DNA of 64,000 nt. It comes from Ruminococcus flavefaciens. GTDB taxonomy: Bacteria; Bacillota; Clostridia; Oscillospirales; Ruminococcaceae. A model generated the notes under the pieces. It did no database searches. It was given only the letters and a program-made list of their open reading frames with translations, and was not told the origin of the DNA. The stretch is taken from contig DFHF01000022.1 of NCBI GenBank assembly GCA_002371825.1, positions 1 through 64,000 of the forward strand, written 5' to 3'. This document shows, piece after piece, positions 16,780 through 25,739 of the stretch; the stretch's first letter is position 1, and each line of letters starts with the position of its first letter. Position numbers and translations under genes: made by a program.

Positions 16780-17595
16780 ATGAGATTCAATAAATTTGCC
16801 GCATTTGTTTCTGCGGCTTCAATGGCTGTTTTATCAGCTATGCCTGTAATGCAGGCAAATGCAGCGGCTCCGGACCTCAGCGATTTCATAGCCGAGCCTG
16901 TTTTTGAATACTTCAAGGCTTCCGATGTCAATGGAGTTGTGGGAGTTCAGCTCTCAGATGACCTTTCTGCTCACGTTGAGATAACCTTCGATTCACCTGA
17001 GGGTACTGCTTTTCCCTACTATGTAACTGACATAAAGTCCGGCGGAAGGATGCTCTTCCAGATAGAAGGCTACAGCAATACCGAGGATGATTATCGCAGC
17101 TACCATATAAGCATCAAGCTTAAGGGCGGTATCTATAATTCATCAGCTTCAGAATTTGTTCAGGATTTCACAGTTCCTGACGGAAATGATGAACCGGACA
17201 GCTTTGTAGCAGTAGGTTATAATTTTGTTGTAGATGATAAGCTCTCAACTGATGATATCGAGTATCTGAGCACAACAAAGGAGAGCGGCACCTACAAGAA
17301 CAAAAAGATCACCGGTGAGCTCAATAACTATCTTGTACATCTTGACGGCTATATAAAGGGCGATGTTACCGGCGAGGGAGTCGTTGACGGCTCTGATGCA
17401 ACACTTGTTCTCAAAGAATTCGGCGCTCAGCTGGCAGGTGATGAGACAACTCTTGATCCCCGTCAGTTTGCCGCAGCAGATATTGACGGCAACGGAACAG
17501 TTGATGGTTCAGATGCAACACTGATACTCAAATATTACGGTCTTATCAGTGCAGGCAAGGAACCTGCCTGGGATGACGTCATTCCGAAGAACTGA
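16780..17595 (+). CDS. Secreted dockerin-containing protein
   Basis: A 271-residue exported protein. Residues 1-28 are a signal peptide (VMQANAAAPD). Residues about 30-185 form a beta-rich module I do not recognise. The C-terminal 80 residues are a type I dockerin: two calcium-binding repeats read GDVTGEGVVDGSDATLVLK and ADIDGNGTVDGSDATLILK. The dockerin should dock onto a cohesin of a scaffoldin, placing this protein in a cellulosome or on the cell surface. It follows the DHHW gene by 21 bp with a modest AGAAG site, and closes the operon. Confidence 0.92.
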   Translation: MRFNKFAAFVSAASMAVLSAMPVMQANAAAPDLSDFIAEPVFEYFKASDVNGVVGVQLSDDLSAHVEITFDSPEGTAFPYYVTDIKSGGRMLFQIEGYSNTEDDYRSYHISIKLKGGIYNSSASEFVQDFTVPDGNDEPDSFVAVGYNFVVDDKLSTDDIEYLSTTKESGTYKNKKITGELNNYLVHLDGYIKGDVTGEGVVDGSDATLVLKEFGAQLAGDETTLDPRQFAAADIDGNGTVDGSDATLILKYYGLISAGKEPAWDDVIPKN

Positions 17596-17608
17596 CATAC
17601 AGAAAATC

Positions 17609-17680
17609 TCCCCGCTGACATTCAGCTGCCGGCGGGGATAAATATATCGAAAAAGCCTCCTGTTGGATCACAGGAGGCTT
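17609..17680 (+). terminator. Tandem stem-loops ending the surface operon
   Basis: The first hairpin is TCCCCGC (17609-17615) with GCGGGGA (17632-17638). The second is AAGCCTCCTGT (17653-17663) with ACAGGAGGCTT (17670-17680) followed by CTCTTTATTT. The second can also serve the convergent solute-binding gene. Confidence 0.8.
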
Positions 17681-17718
17681 CTCTTTATTTATACGGCAGG
17701 TTATCCGTATCTGCTCTT

Positions 17719-18945
17719 TTAAGGCTTGACTGTAATGTCCTTTACAGCTTCATCAAGCAGTACCTGGAGATCACGCTTGTCGGGATTTCCCGCAGCAAGA
17801 GTGCTTCCGAGGAGTGATGTAGGAGTCCAGTAAGCGTCGGTTACATTCTGTCGTATAGAGTATGCAGACTGCTCTGCAAGAGCAACAACAGCAGGTGAGG
17901 ACTGAACTGTATCGTCCTTCATAGCTTCAATATTTGAGGGACACTCGCCTGTAACTCCGAATCTTGCAACCTGATTGTCGTAATTGGATACCCATTCTGC
18001 AAACTTGACAGCCCATTCAGGGGAGCTTGTCTCTGAGTAAACGCCAACATACTTATATCCCATAAATCCGGACATCTGTACCTGATCGCCGTTTACAGTA
18101 AATGTTGGGAGTTTTGTTGCACGAAGGTCATCGCCCCATACAGCACTGAGGCTCTCATAGTCCCACTGTCCGCTGACGAAAGCAATGATGCTGTCATCAG
18201 TAGCTCCGTCTATGAAGCTGTCGATGCTCTTGAAGCCCTTGCTGCTGCTGATATCCAGCATAGCCTGAGCTACATCCACACCCTTGTACTGGGTATCAGT
18301 TGCGTTCCAGTTGCAGTCGTTATATGTTCCGCCGGGGTTAGCCTCAGCCTTAAGGCCTGCACCTCCGAAGAAGGAGTATGTATACCAGCCGGAGGACCAG
18401 TCCATAGCGAAGTACTTGTTGTTTTTCTCAGCAACTTCAAGGATCTTATCGAGGCTCTCTACATCCTTATCGCTGAGGTACTTTGCATTGTAGTAGAGGA
18501 AGTATCCGTTGCCGGCAGTTATCGGGCAGGCAAAGAGCTTTCTCTCTCTTACGACGCAGGAGATTATATCGGTATATCTTCCGCCGTTATCAGCAATGAT
18601 CTTGTCCCTATCCTCGGTGATAGGGAGAAGGTAGCCGGCATTGTAGAGCTGATCCAGCTGATCGTCGGCAAAATAGAGTATATCAGCTGAGTCGTCGGGA
18701 TTTTCCTTAATATATTCGGTCATTGAGTGCTCAGGCTTATTGCCGAGGATTATCTCAATATCGGCGTCGTCCTTATAGTGCTCAACGAAGTCATCGGCCA
18801 TCTGCTGAAGGAAGGCTTCGTCCTCCATTTTCCATATGTTGAGGGTGACCTTTTCACGGTTCTTCTTTGAATTCTTTCCGCAGGCAGTCATTGAGAAAAG
18901 ACAGGCGGCTGCGCATGAAAATGCTAATATCTTCTTTATATTCAT
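17719..18945 (-). CDS. ABC transporter substrate-binding lipoprotein (family 1)
   Basis: A 408-residue lipoprotein. The signal peptide ends FSMTACGK, whose cysteine is the lipidation site. The mature part has the extracellular solute-binding family 1 pattern, with VTLNIWKMEDEAF at the start of the domain and a C-terminal region rich in aromatic residues. Such proteins bind sugars or oligosaccharides for ABC importers. No permease or ATPase gene is nearby. It follows the GGDEF gene by 28 bp on the same strand and lacks its own promoter, so the two are probably co-transcribed. Ligand unknown. Confidence 0.85.
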   Translation of the reverse strand: MNIKKILAFSCAAACLFSMTACGKNSKKNREKVTLNIWKMEDEAFLQQMADDFVEHYKDDADIEIILGNKPEHSMTEYIKENPDDSADILYFADDQLDQLYNAGYLLPITEDRDKIIADNGGRYTDIISCVVRERKLFACPITAGNGYFLYYNAKYLSDKDVESLDKILEVAEKNNKYFAMDWSSGWYTYSFFGGAGLKAEANPGGTYNDCNWNATDTQYKGVDVAQAMLDISSSKGFKSIDSFIDGATDDSIIAFVSGQWDYESLSAVWGDDLRATKLPTFTVNGDQVQMSGFMGYKYVGVYSETSSPEWAVKFAEWVSNYDNQVARFGVTGECPSNIEAMKDDTVQSSPAVVALAEQSAYSIRQNVTDAYWTPTSLLGSTLAAGNPDKRDLQVLLDEAVKDITVKP

Positions 18946-18973
18946 TCTTATTATCCTCCTGATAGTTTAATGA

Positions 18974-20161
18974 TCAGACTTCTGTATAGCGCCAGTTTCC
19001 GGAAGCAGAGAGCTTTCCGCTGGTCATAGTCTGCTTGAGCTGATTGTGTACTGACATATCTGCTGTCGAAGGACCATTTATCTTTACAAGAGCTGCTGAG
19101 TAGCCGGCAGAAACATTGCGGTTACCGAGATTATGATCCGATGTAAGAGACTTGCAGGCTCTTTCGAGGAGGCCGGCAATATTTGAAAGGCTGTCAGGGG
19201 TATTGTCTGTCTTTACAACTGCAACGAATTCGTCTGAACCTGTTCTGTAAACAGAACCGTCCTCGAATACATCCTTTATGCGCTCTGCTGTAGATGAAAG
19301 GAGCTTATCTCCTATATCGCTTCCGTATCTGATATTGATACCGCTGAAGTCGTTGATATCGAACATCATAAAGCAGAGTGAAGTGCCTTCAGGAATATCC
19401 ACGGGATTCTCGCCGTATTCAACAACAAATGAGAATCTGTTGCCGCTGTCTGTAACTGTGTCTTTGAAGATAGCGTTGTTGAGTGATTCCTGTGTCTTTT
19501 CATTTTTGTCAACCGCTGTTTCAAGGTTTTTAGCGATCTTCTTTCTGCGTGATTCCAGAATATTGAGGAGGATAAGAATGATTACTCCGAAAACAACGAA
19601 GAAAATACGAAGGAGCTTTGTGTTGAATACGACCTTGTCATAGCGCTTGTCGATAGAGTCGTCGGTAACGTTCAGGAGCTCATTGAGACTGGAATCAAGA
19701 CCGTTGCGCTTATTTATGAAACGGTCGTAGTAGATAGAATTTGCAGTCTCATAGTGTCCGTCGTTGATCTGGGCGAGGAGCTCGTTAGAGACGATCTCGT
19801 TATACTGATTCATAGCAGTTTTCACAATGTGGTACTGCTTATCCTCATCGCTTGTCTTTTTGATTGCCTCATATTTTTTCATGAGGTCTTTACATTCGTC
19901 CATGGAATAATTGATCTTCTCAACATATTCCTCGATCTGGGCAGGGTCTTCACCGCTGCGGCCCATATTGATAGCAATGCACAGGTCTGTTTCCATTTCG
20001 TGCATTTTTATCGAGTTCTGCTGAAGATAATTCCTTGAGGCGACATCGTTATCCACAACGTCGGAATACTCAGAAATAACAAAGGTAAAACCTATGAATC
20101 CGAGTACGATGAAAAGGATAACGATAATGTTTGTTACAATGTTGCTTTTTTTGTCCATCAT
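18974..20161 (-). CDS. Membrane GGDEF-domain protein (possible diguanylate cyclase)
   Basis: A 395-residue protein with two membrane spans (about 7-27 and 183-203) flanking an extracellular four-helix-type sensor region of about 150 residues. A GGDEF domain follows (about 235-360). Its signature reads RTGSDEF instead of RxGGDEF, one Gly replaced by Ser, and no RxxD inhibitory site is visible. Other elements, such as LCFMMFDINDFSGIN, are kept, so activity is possible. ATG 20161 fits the weak AGGTG site better than the in-frame GTG two codons earlier. Coupled with a sugar-binding lipoprotein, suggesting nutrient-linked signalling. Confidence 0.85.
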   Translation of the reverse strand: MMDKKSNIVTNIIVILFIVLGFIGFTFVISEYSDVVDNDVASRNYLQQNSIKMHEMETDLCIAINMGRSGEDPAQIEEYVEKINYSMDECKDLMKKYEAIKKTSDEDKQYHIVKTAMNQYNEIVSNELLAQINDGHYETANSIYYDRFINKRNGLDSSLNELLNVTDDSIDKRYDKVVFNTKLLRIFFVVFGVIILILLNILESRRKKIAKNLETAVDKNEKTQESLNNAIFKDTVTDSGNRFSFVVEYGENPVDIPEGTSLCFMMFDINDFSGINIRYGSDIGDKLLSSTAERIKDVFEDGSVYRTGSDEFVAVVKTDNTPDSLSNIAGLLERACKSLTSDHNLGNRNVSAGYSAALVKINGPSTADMSVHNQLKQTMTSGKLSASGNWRYTEV

Positions 20162-20167
20162 TATCAC

Positions 20168-20524
20168 CTACATATAATTTTTTAAGTATTGTTTTTACAT
20201 GATATATAGTCCTCCCTCCTTATATATCATGCTGGCATGCTGTCTTTTTATCCCATTCTGTTCCAATACTTGTATAATAATTATAGCAGTATCACGCTAA
20301 TTTGTCAATAGATATTATCAAATATACATACCGTACTTTTACGGATAATAATACTACAAGTTTTTCTTTTTACGAAGAATTTTTGGTAAAAATATGTTAT
20401 AAGGTTTCGGTTATAGATCTGTTTTATATGTCAAACATAAATGGCTGTAAACATTGTATAATATTACTTGATTTTTTCTCTTATGTATGATAAAATATTA
20501 TCAATAGGAAGGAGCCTGATAAGT
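20168..20524. promoter_or_regulatory. Divergent promoter region between the GGDEF and suf operons
   Basis: No gene is visible. On the minus strand TTGACA (20303-20308) and TATAAT (20280-20285), 17 bp apart, drive the GGDEF gene. Its leader of about 110 nt holds a hairpin, TGATATATA with TATATATCA (20200-20229), whose loop presents a perfect Shine-Dalgarno sequence. A start-stop pair ATGTAA (20195-20200) lies 10 nt after it. On the plus strand TTGATT (20468-20473) and TAAAAT (20491-20496), again 17 bp apart, drive sufC. Confidence 0.75.
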
Positions 20525-21253
20525 ATGCTCGAACTGAAAAATGTATCATTCAGTGCAGAATCTGAACGTAAAAATATCGATATAATCCGTGACCTCGATC
20601 TCACGGTTGAGGATAATAAATTCGTGGTCATTACCGGACCAAACGGCGGAGGAAAATCTACCCTCGCAAAGCTTATTGCCGGAATCGAAAAAAATACTGC
20701 CGGTACGATAATCTTCAACGGTGAGGATATCACAGAAAAGTCTATAACTGAGCGAGCAAGAATGGGTATCGGATTTGCTTTTCAGCAGCCGGTGCGCTTC
20801 AAGGGAATAACAGTCCTTGACCTGCTTCGTATCGCTTCCGGAAAGACTCTCTCAGTGGGTGAGGCCTGCGATTATCTCTCTGAAGTCGGCCTCTGTGCCA
20901 AGGACTATATCAATCGTGAGGTAAACGCTTCGCTTTCAGGCGGAGAGCTCAAGCGTATTGAGATAGCTACAGTACTGGCCCGTGATGTGAAGCTGGCACT
21001 TTTCGATGAGCCGGAGGCAGGCATAGACCTGTGGAGCTTCAACAACCTTATCCGTATTTTCGAGAATATGCGTAATTCGGACAAGTCCCGTACTATAATC
21101 GTTATCTCTCATCAGGAGAGGATACTCAATATCGCTGATGAGATAGTTCTTCTTTCGGACGGAAAAGTCGCTAAGAAGGGCACAAGAGATGAGATAATGC
21201 CGGAAATATCCGGTACTGACAGTGCTGTTAATAATTGCAGCAGATTATCCTAA
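20525..21253 (+). CDS. sufC: Fe-S cluster assembly ATPase SufC
   Basis: A 242-residue ABC-type ATPase that energises the SufB scaffold in iron-sulfur cluster assembly. The Walker A motif GPNGGGKST lies near residues 38-46, the ABC signature SLSGGELKRIE near 140 and the Walker B segment KLALFDEPEAG near 160. The FDEPE form and the following AGIDLWSFNN segment distinguish SufC from import ATPases. ATG 20525 follows GGAAGGAG. It pairs with a single SufB/D-like protein, with no SufS, SufU or SufD nearby. Confidence 0.93.
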   Translation: MLELKNVSFSAESERKNIDIIRDLDLTVEDNKFVVITGPNGGGKSTLAKLIAGIEKNTAGTIIFNGEDITEKSITERARMGIGFAFQQPVRFKGITVLDLLRIASGKTLSVGEACDYLSEVGLCAKDYINREVNASLSGGELKRIEIATVLARDVKLALFDEPEAGIDLWSFNNLIRIFENMRNSDKSRTIIVISHQERILNIADEIVLLSDGKVAKKGTRDEIMPEISGTDSAVNNCSRLS

Positions 21254-21265
21254 GGAGGCTGAAGC

Positions 21266-22192
21266 ATGAAAGAAATGGATGCTGTTCAGAAGCGGCTCAT
21301 ACAGGAGGTCGCAGATCTTCACGATATCCCTGAGGGCGCATATAATTTCCGTGCCAACGGTGAATCAGTGGGAAGAAATTCTACGGCCAATATAGAGATA
21401 ACCTCAAAAACGGAGGGCAGCGGTATAGATATCCGCATAAAGCCCGGTACAAAGAATGAGAGCGTCCACATTCCGGTGGTGCTCAGCGAAAGCGGTATAA
21501 AGGAGACTGTTTACAACGATTTTTATATCGGCGATGACAGCGATGTTCTTATCGTGGCAGGCTGCGGTATCGATAACTGCGGCAATCAGGATTCAGAGCA
21601 TGACGGTATCCACCGCTTCTATGTCGGAAAAAATGCGAAGATCAGATATGTTGAAAAGCATTACGGCTCCGGAGACGGCAAGGGCAAGCGTATCCTGAAT
21701 CCTGTAACAGAGGTCTACATGGAGGAGGGAAGCACCTGTGAAATGGAAATGGTCCAGATAAAGGGAGTTGACTCCACAGAGAGGATAACCCGTGCAGAGC
21801 TTGCCAAGGATGCAAAGCTTGTTGTTCGTGAAAGACTTATGACCCACGGTGAGCAGAATGCTCTGAGCATATACAAGGTCGATCTCAACGGAGACGGTTC
21901 AAGTGCCGATGTGGTATCACGTTCTGTAGCAAGGGATACCAGCTATCAGAAATTCGATGCCTGCATACTGGGAAATGCTGCCTGCTCAGGACATACTGAG
22001 TGCGACTCTATCATTATGGACAGCGGACGTATCCTTGCTGTACCATCACTGGAGGCAAACAGTGTTGATGCAGCTCTTGTCCACGAGGCTGCTATCGGAA
22101 AAATAGCCGGAGAACAGCTCATAAAGCTCATGACTCTTGGACTTACCGAGGCTGAGGCCGAGGAGCAGATAATAAACGGATTCCTGAAATAA
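21266..22192 (+). CDS. sufB: SufB/SufD-family Fe-S scaffold protein (short form)
   Basis: A 308-residue protein of the SufBD family, considerably shorter than the roughly 470 residues of E. coli SufB. The C-terminal beta-helix region is recognisable (AACSGHTECDSIIMDSGRI, then ALVHEAAIGKIAGEQL). The final motif with a conserved H-E-A-A pair and a cysteine-bearing segment are candidates for cluster ligands. It sits 12 bp after sufC behind AAGGAGG. The pair resembles the minimal SufB-C (SMS-type) systems of anaerobes. Confidence 0.88.
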   Translation: MKEMDAVQKRLIQEVADLHDIPEGAYNFRANGESVGRNSTANIEITSKTEGSGIDIRIKPGTKNESVHIPVVLSESGIKETVYNDFYIGDDSDVLIVAGCGIDNCGNQDSEHDGIHRFYVGKNAKIRYVEKHYGSGDGKGKRILNPVTEVYMEEGSTCEMEMVQIKGVDSTERITRAELAKDAKLVVRERLMTHGEQNALSIYKVDLNGDGSSADVVSRSVARDTSYQKFDACILGNAACSGHTECDSIIMDSGRILAVPSLEANSVDAALVHEAAIGKIAGEQLIKLMTLGLTEAEAEEQIINGFLK

Positions 22193-22240
22193 GGCCTTTT
22201 CTGCCATATTTGGCAGGCCGTGATATAGTTATTATAAAGC

Positions 22241-22277
22241 AAATACCTGCTGCCAGTTTTTCTGACAGCAGGTATTT
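22241..22277. terminator. Bidirectional terminator between sufB and bioA
   Basis: AAATACCTGCTG (22241-22252) pairs with CAGCAGGTATTT (22266-22277), followed by T on the plus strand and preceded by A on the other. It separates the convergent suf and bio operons. Confidence 0.85.
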
Positions 22278-22278
22278 T

Positions 22279-23481
22279 TTATCTCATGAACCATGACTTC
22301 ATAGTGCTTATTATCTTTAAAAGCTCCTCTTCGCTGATGACATATGGCGGCATTGTGTACATATACTTCAGGAACGGCCGGCTGAATACTCCATGCTCAA
22401 AGGCGAACTGCCTGAAGCCTTCGAGGTATTTTCCGTCCCTGACTTCAATGCATATGCATCCGCCCATTATGCGGATATCGCTGATCTCAGGTGAGGTAAA
22501 GCCGTCAAGTTCACGATGAGCCAGCGCCTCTATTTTGCGTATTATTGTGAGGTAATCCCCCTTCTCGAACAGCTCTATTGATTTCAGAGCCACTGTGCAG
22601 GCGAGAGCATTTCCCATAAATGTGGGGCCGTGCATAAGTGCATGGGTCGGGTCATCGCTGTAGAATCCCTCCCATACACGGCGGTTTGCAATAGTTGCTG
22701 CATGGCCGATATATCCGCCGGTAAGAGCCTTTCCAAGCACCAGTATATCAGGGAGGACAAGGTCTGCCACAAAACGGTTTCCGGTACGGCCAAAGCCTGT
22801 AGCCACCTCGTCAAAAATCAGCAGAACGTCATACTTATCGCAGAGTTCTCTTGCCCTGCGGAGAAAAGAGATATCATACATTCTCATTCCGCCTGCGCCC
22901 TGCAAAAGCGGCTCAACGATAAAGCAGGTGAGAGTATCGCCGTATTCGGAGAAGGCCTTTTCAAGAGCGGGTATCTCTGTCGGGATATGAATAACGCCCT
23001 GTTTTTTCTCATTTGATTTTCCGAAGGCGAAGTGGTAGTCCTCATCATCGCCTACCTCCATTGCCTTGAAGGTGTCACCGTGATAGGCGTGTTCAAGTGC
23101 GAGAATCGTTCTTCGGGGAGAATTGCGGTTGGTATTGAACTGCAATGCCATTTTCAGAGCCACTTCTACCGCAACACTTCCGGAATCTGAGAAGAAGCAG
23201 TAGTCAAGGTCACCGGGGAGCCATTCCTCCAGCTTTTTTGAGAGCTTTTCCACAGGCTCATGAGTAAGTCCTCCGAGCATAACGTGGGAGAAATTATCCA
23301 CCTGTTCCTTGATAGCTTCATTTATCTCAGGGTGAGAATAGCCGTGTATAACGCTCCACCATGAGGACACTGAATCGATAAGGTCGTGGCCGTCCTCAGT
23401 ATAAAGGTGAACTCCTTTTGCAGAGCTTATCTTTATAGGCGGGGCGAGAGTTTTCATTTGTGCATATGGATACCAGATCAT
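22279..23481 (-). CDS. bioA: Adenosylmethionine-8-amino-7-oxononanoate aminotransferase BioA
   Basis: A 400-residue fold-type I PLP enzyme that converts 7-keto-8-aminopelargonate to 7,8-diaminopelargonate using SAM as amino donor. It opens WYPYAQMKT, and contains SSWWSVIHGYSHPEI, the PLP-site FDEVATGFGRTG and GKALTGGYIG with the Schiff-base lysine near residue 260. The W-W pair in SSWWS is typical of BioA rather than of other class III aminotransferases. It starts at ATG 23481 behind TAGGAGG and is the last gene of the biotin operon. Confidence 0.94.
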   Translation of the reverse strand: MIWYPYAQMKTLAPPIKISSAKGVHLYTEDGHDLIDSVSSWWSVIHGYSHPEINEAIKEQVDNFSHVMLGGLTHEPVEKLSKKLEEWLPGDLDYCFFSDSGSVAVEVALKMALQFNTNRNSPRRTILALEHAYHGDTFKAMEVGDDEDYHFAFGKSNEKKQGVIHIPTEIPALEKAFSEYGDTLTCFIVEPLLQGAGGMRMYDISFLRRARELCDKYDVLLIFDEVATGFGRTGNRFVADLVLPDILVLGKALTGGYIGHAATIANRRVWEGFYSDDPTHALMHGPTFMGNALACTVALKSIELFEKGDYLTIIRKIEALAHRELDGFTSPEISDIRIMGGCICIEVRDGKYLEGFRQFAFEHGVFSRPFLKYMYTMPPYVISEEELLKIISTMKSWFMR

Positions 23482-23490
23482 AATGTCCTC

Positions 23491-24174
23491 CTATTCATAG
23501 AGCGATGCCAGAAAGTCCGGGTCAATATCGATACAGCTGCTGTTTTTGGGTACGCAGGCTATGACCTGGAGATTTGTCAGGTATTCGCACATTCTTTTGT
23601 TATCCTCATGCATGATATCTCCCTCGGAGAAATTATTGAAGATAATTCCTTTTACTTTCAGCCCGTGGGACTGCATATACTTGCAGGTCAGAACAACGTT
23701 GTTTATAGTGCCCAGGCCTGCATCTGCAATTATAAGGCAGGGGAGGTCAAGCTGTCGGATAATATCCTCAAGGAAGAGCTTTTCATTGTCGAAGCGTATG
23801 GGGCATATAATACCGCCGCTGCCTTCGACGGTGACGAGATCATATTTATTGCAGACCTTGCTGTAGCATTCCATTACGGTCTTCATGTCCACCGGACCGC
23901 CTTCAATTTTAGAGGCAAGGTGAGGTGAGACTGCTGTTCTATATACATAGGGACACATCTCTGAAAGCGGCTGATCTATTCCTGATACTGTTTTAACATG
24001 AATAGCATCTCCGGGGATGAGGCTGCCGGAAAGATCACGTTCATTGCCGCTCATAGCAGCTTTGAAGTAAGCGGCGTTCCGTCCGGATCCTCTCAGCTTT
24101 TTCAGAATAAGTCCGGTGACATAGGTCTTGCCGATGTCGGTTCCCGTACCTGTGATGAATAATCCCTTGCTCAT
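23491..24174 (-). CDS. bioD: Dethiobiotin synthetase BioD
   Basis: A 227-residue P-loop enzyme that closes the ureido ring of dethiobiotin from diaminopelargonate, CO2 and ATP. The P-loop GTGTDIGKTYV is at residues 8-18, the substrate-binding AAYFKAAMSG follows, and VEGSGGIICPI is the second conserved block. Length is typical. It starts behind AGGAGATAA, five bases after bioB, and is followed by bioA nine bases later. Confidence 0.94.
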   Translation of the reverse strand: MSKGLFITGTGTDIGKTYVTGLILKKLRGSGRNAAYFKAAMSGNERDLSGSLIPGDAIHVKTVSGIDQPLSEMCPYVYRTAVSPHLASKIEGGPVDMKTVMECYSKVCNKYDLVTVEGSGGIICPIRFDNEKLFLEDIIRQLDLPCLIIADAGLGTINNVVLTCKYMQSHGLKVKGIIFNNFSEGDIMHEDNKRMCEYLTNLQVIACVPKNSSCIDIDPDFLASLYE

Positions 24175-24179
24175 TATTA

Positions 24180-25145
24180 TTATCTCCTTTCGATGTCAAG
24201 ACCCATGCTGCGAAGCATTTCTGTGTCTGATCTTATGTCGTTTCCTGATGTTGTAAGCATATCTCCGGTAATAGTAGCGTCTGCGCCGGAGAGGAAGGCC
24301 TGCTTTCCGCATTCGCTCATAAGGTCACGGCCGGCGGCAAGACGGATATTAGCCTCAGGAAGTATATAGCGGAAAATAGCAACTGTCCGGAGGATATCCT
24401 CCTCTGTGAGACGTTTTTCACCCTCGAAGGGAGTGCCCTTTATAGGCATGAGGGCATTTATTGGAACAGAGCGTACATTCAGCTCTGCAAGAGTATCTGC
24501 CATATCTATCCTGTCCTCCCAGGTCTCTCCCATACCTATGATGCCGCCGGAACAGACTTCAAGTCCCGCAGCCTGAGCACGTTTTATACAGGCGATTTTG
24601 TCATCGAAGGTGTGGGTGGTACAGATATTCGGGAAGTTGCGGCGGGAGGTCTCAAGGTTGCAGTGATAGCGCTTAACACCGGCCTCACGCAGACGTCTGA
24701 ACTGTTCATCGGTAAGCAGTCCGTGAGAGCCGCAGAGCTCAATATCACATTCCCTGTCCATACGCTTGTAGGCGGATACGGCTTTTTCAAAGTCTGAATC
24801 GCTGAGAGTACGGCCGGCGGTAACTATAGAGAAACGGTGTACTCCACGCTCGGCATTATGTCTGCACTCGGCCAGTATAGACTCCTCATCGAGAAATCCG
24901 TATTCGTTTATCCCAGTGCAGTTATGGGCAGACTGAGCGCAGAATTTACAGTTTTCCGAGCATCTTCCGCTTCGGCCGTTGATAATGCTGCAAAGGTCAA
25001 CGTGATCTCCGCAGAAGGCTTTTTTTATAGAATCAGCCCCTTTGCAGAGCTCTTCAAGGCCGGCAGTGATGAAAAAGGACTTGTCCTCGCTGTGGGACAG
25101 CCTTTTTCCAGAGATGATCTCTTCTGCAAGTTTTATCATATCCAT
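24180..25145 (-). CDS. bioB: Biotin synthase BioB
   Basis: A 321-residue radical SAM enzyme that inserts sulfur into dethiobiotin. The cluster motif is CSENCKFC (C-x3-C-x2-C), and the downstream VTAGRTLSD, CSGGIIGMGE and LMPIKGTPFEG blocks are characteristic. ATG 25145 follows AAAGGAG; an in-frame start ten codons earlier was not used because it lies in the bioY gene. Fourteen bp follow bioY. Confidence 0.95.
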   Translation of the reverse strand: MDMIKLAEEIISGKRLSHSEDKSFFITAGLEELCKGADSIKKAFCGDHVDLCSIINGRSGRCSENCKFCAQSAHNCTGINEYGFLDEESILAECRHNAERGVHRFSIVTAGRTLSDSDFEKAVSAYKRMDRECDIELCGSHGLLTDEQFRRLREAGVKRYHCNLETSRRNFPNICTTHTFDDKIACIKRAQAAGLEVCSGGIIGMGETWEDRIDMADTLAELNVRSVPINALMPIKGTPFEGEKRLTEEDILRTVAIFRYILPEANIRLAAGRDLMSECGKQAFLSGADATITGDMLTTSGNDIRSDTEMLRSMGLDIERR

Positions 25146-25158
25146 ATTAACAGCTCCT

Positions 25159-25710
25159 TTAAACAGAATGTGCATTCATATGCTTTATCACAGGCAGAAG
25201 TCTCTTTCCGAGGACTGCTGTAAGCACACAGAGGCAGATGTCTCCCGGTACAGGTATCAGGAAGCAGTAAGTGAGGATAGTCCATATGCCTATTGATGAA
25301 CCAAGCCAGAATCTGCTTATCATCCAGTAATAGACTATTCCCAGCACATAAACCACCAGCAGTCCGGCGAGGCAGGCTGTAACAAGACGCTTCATAGTTG
25401 GCTGACCGCCGTGTGATATGACTCCCGTCAGGTATGCTCCCAGCATAAAGCCGATAATATATCCGAATGTGGGCTGCATCACATACCAGATGCCGCCGCC
25501 GCCGGTGAATACAGGCAAACCTATCAGTCCCAGTACAATGTAAAGTCCGACTGCTGCGGCGCCTTTTTTGCCGCCCAGGAGAACTCCTGCGAGGGTAGTG
25601 AACATTACCTGAAGTGTTATCGGGCAGACCGGAACAGGTATCTTTATGTAAGCTCCTGCAATAATAAGTGCAGTGAACAGCGGTATCATGGTAATATCTT
25701 TTATTTTCAT
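25159..25710 (-). CDS. bioY: Biotin transporter substrate-binding component BioY
   Basis: A 183-residue S component of an ECF-type importer, with about six hydrophobic segments. The IKIPVPVCPITLQVMFTTLA and GGKKGAAAVGLYIVLGLIG blocks are hallmarks of BioY. It is the first gene of the biotin operon, behind the BirA-type operator, and would use a shared energising module encoded elsewhere or act alone. The start at ATG 25710 is behind AAAGGAG. Confidence 0.94.
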   Translation of the reverse strand: MKIKDITMIPLFTALIIAGAYIKIPVPVCPITLQVMFTTLAGVLLGGKKGAAAVGLYIVLGLIGLPVFTGGGGIWYVMQPTFGYIIGFMLGAYLTGVISHGGQPTMKRLVTACLAGLLVVYVLGIVYYWMISRFWLGSSIGIWTILTYCFLIPVPGDICLCVLTAVLGKRLLPVIKHMNAHSV

Positions 25711-25739
25711 ATTAGACTCCTTTTATAGATGATATGTAT

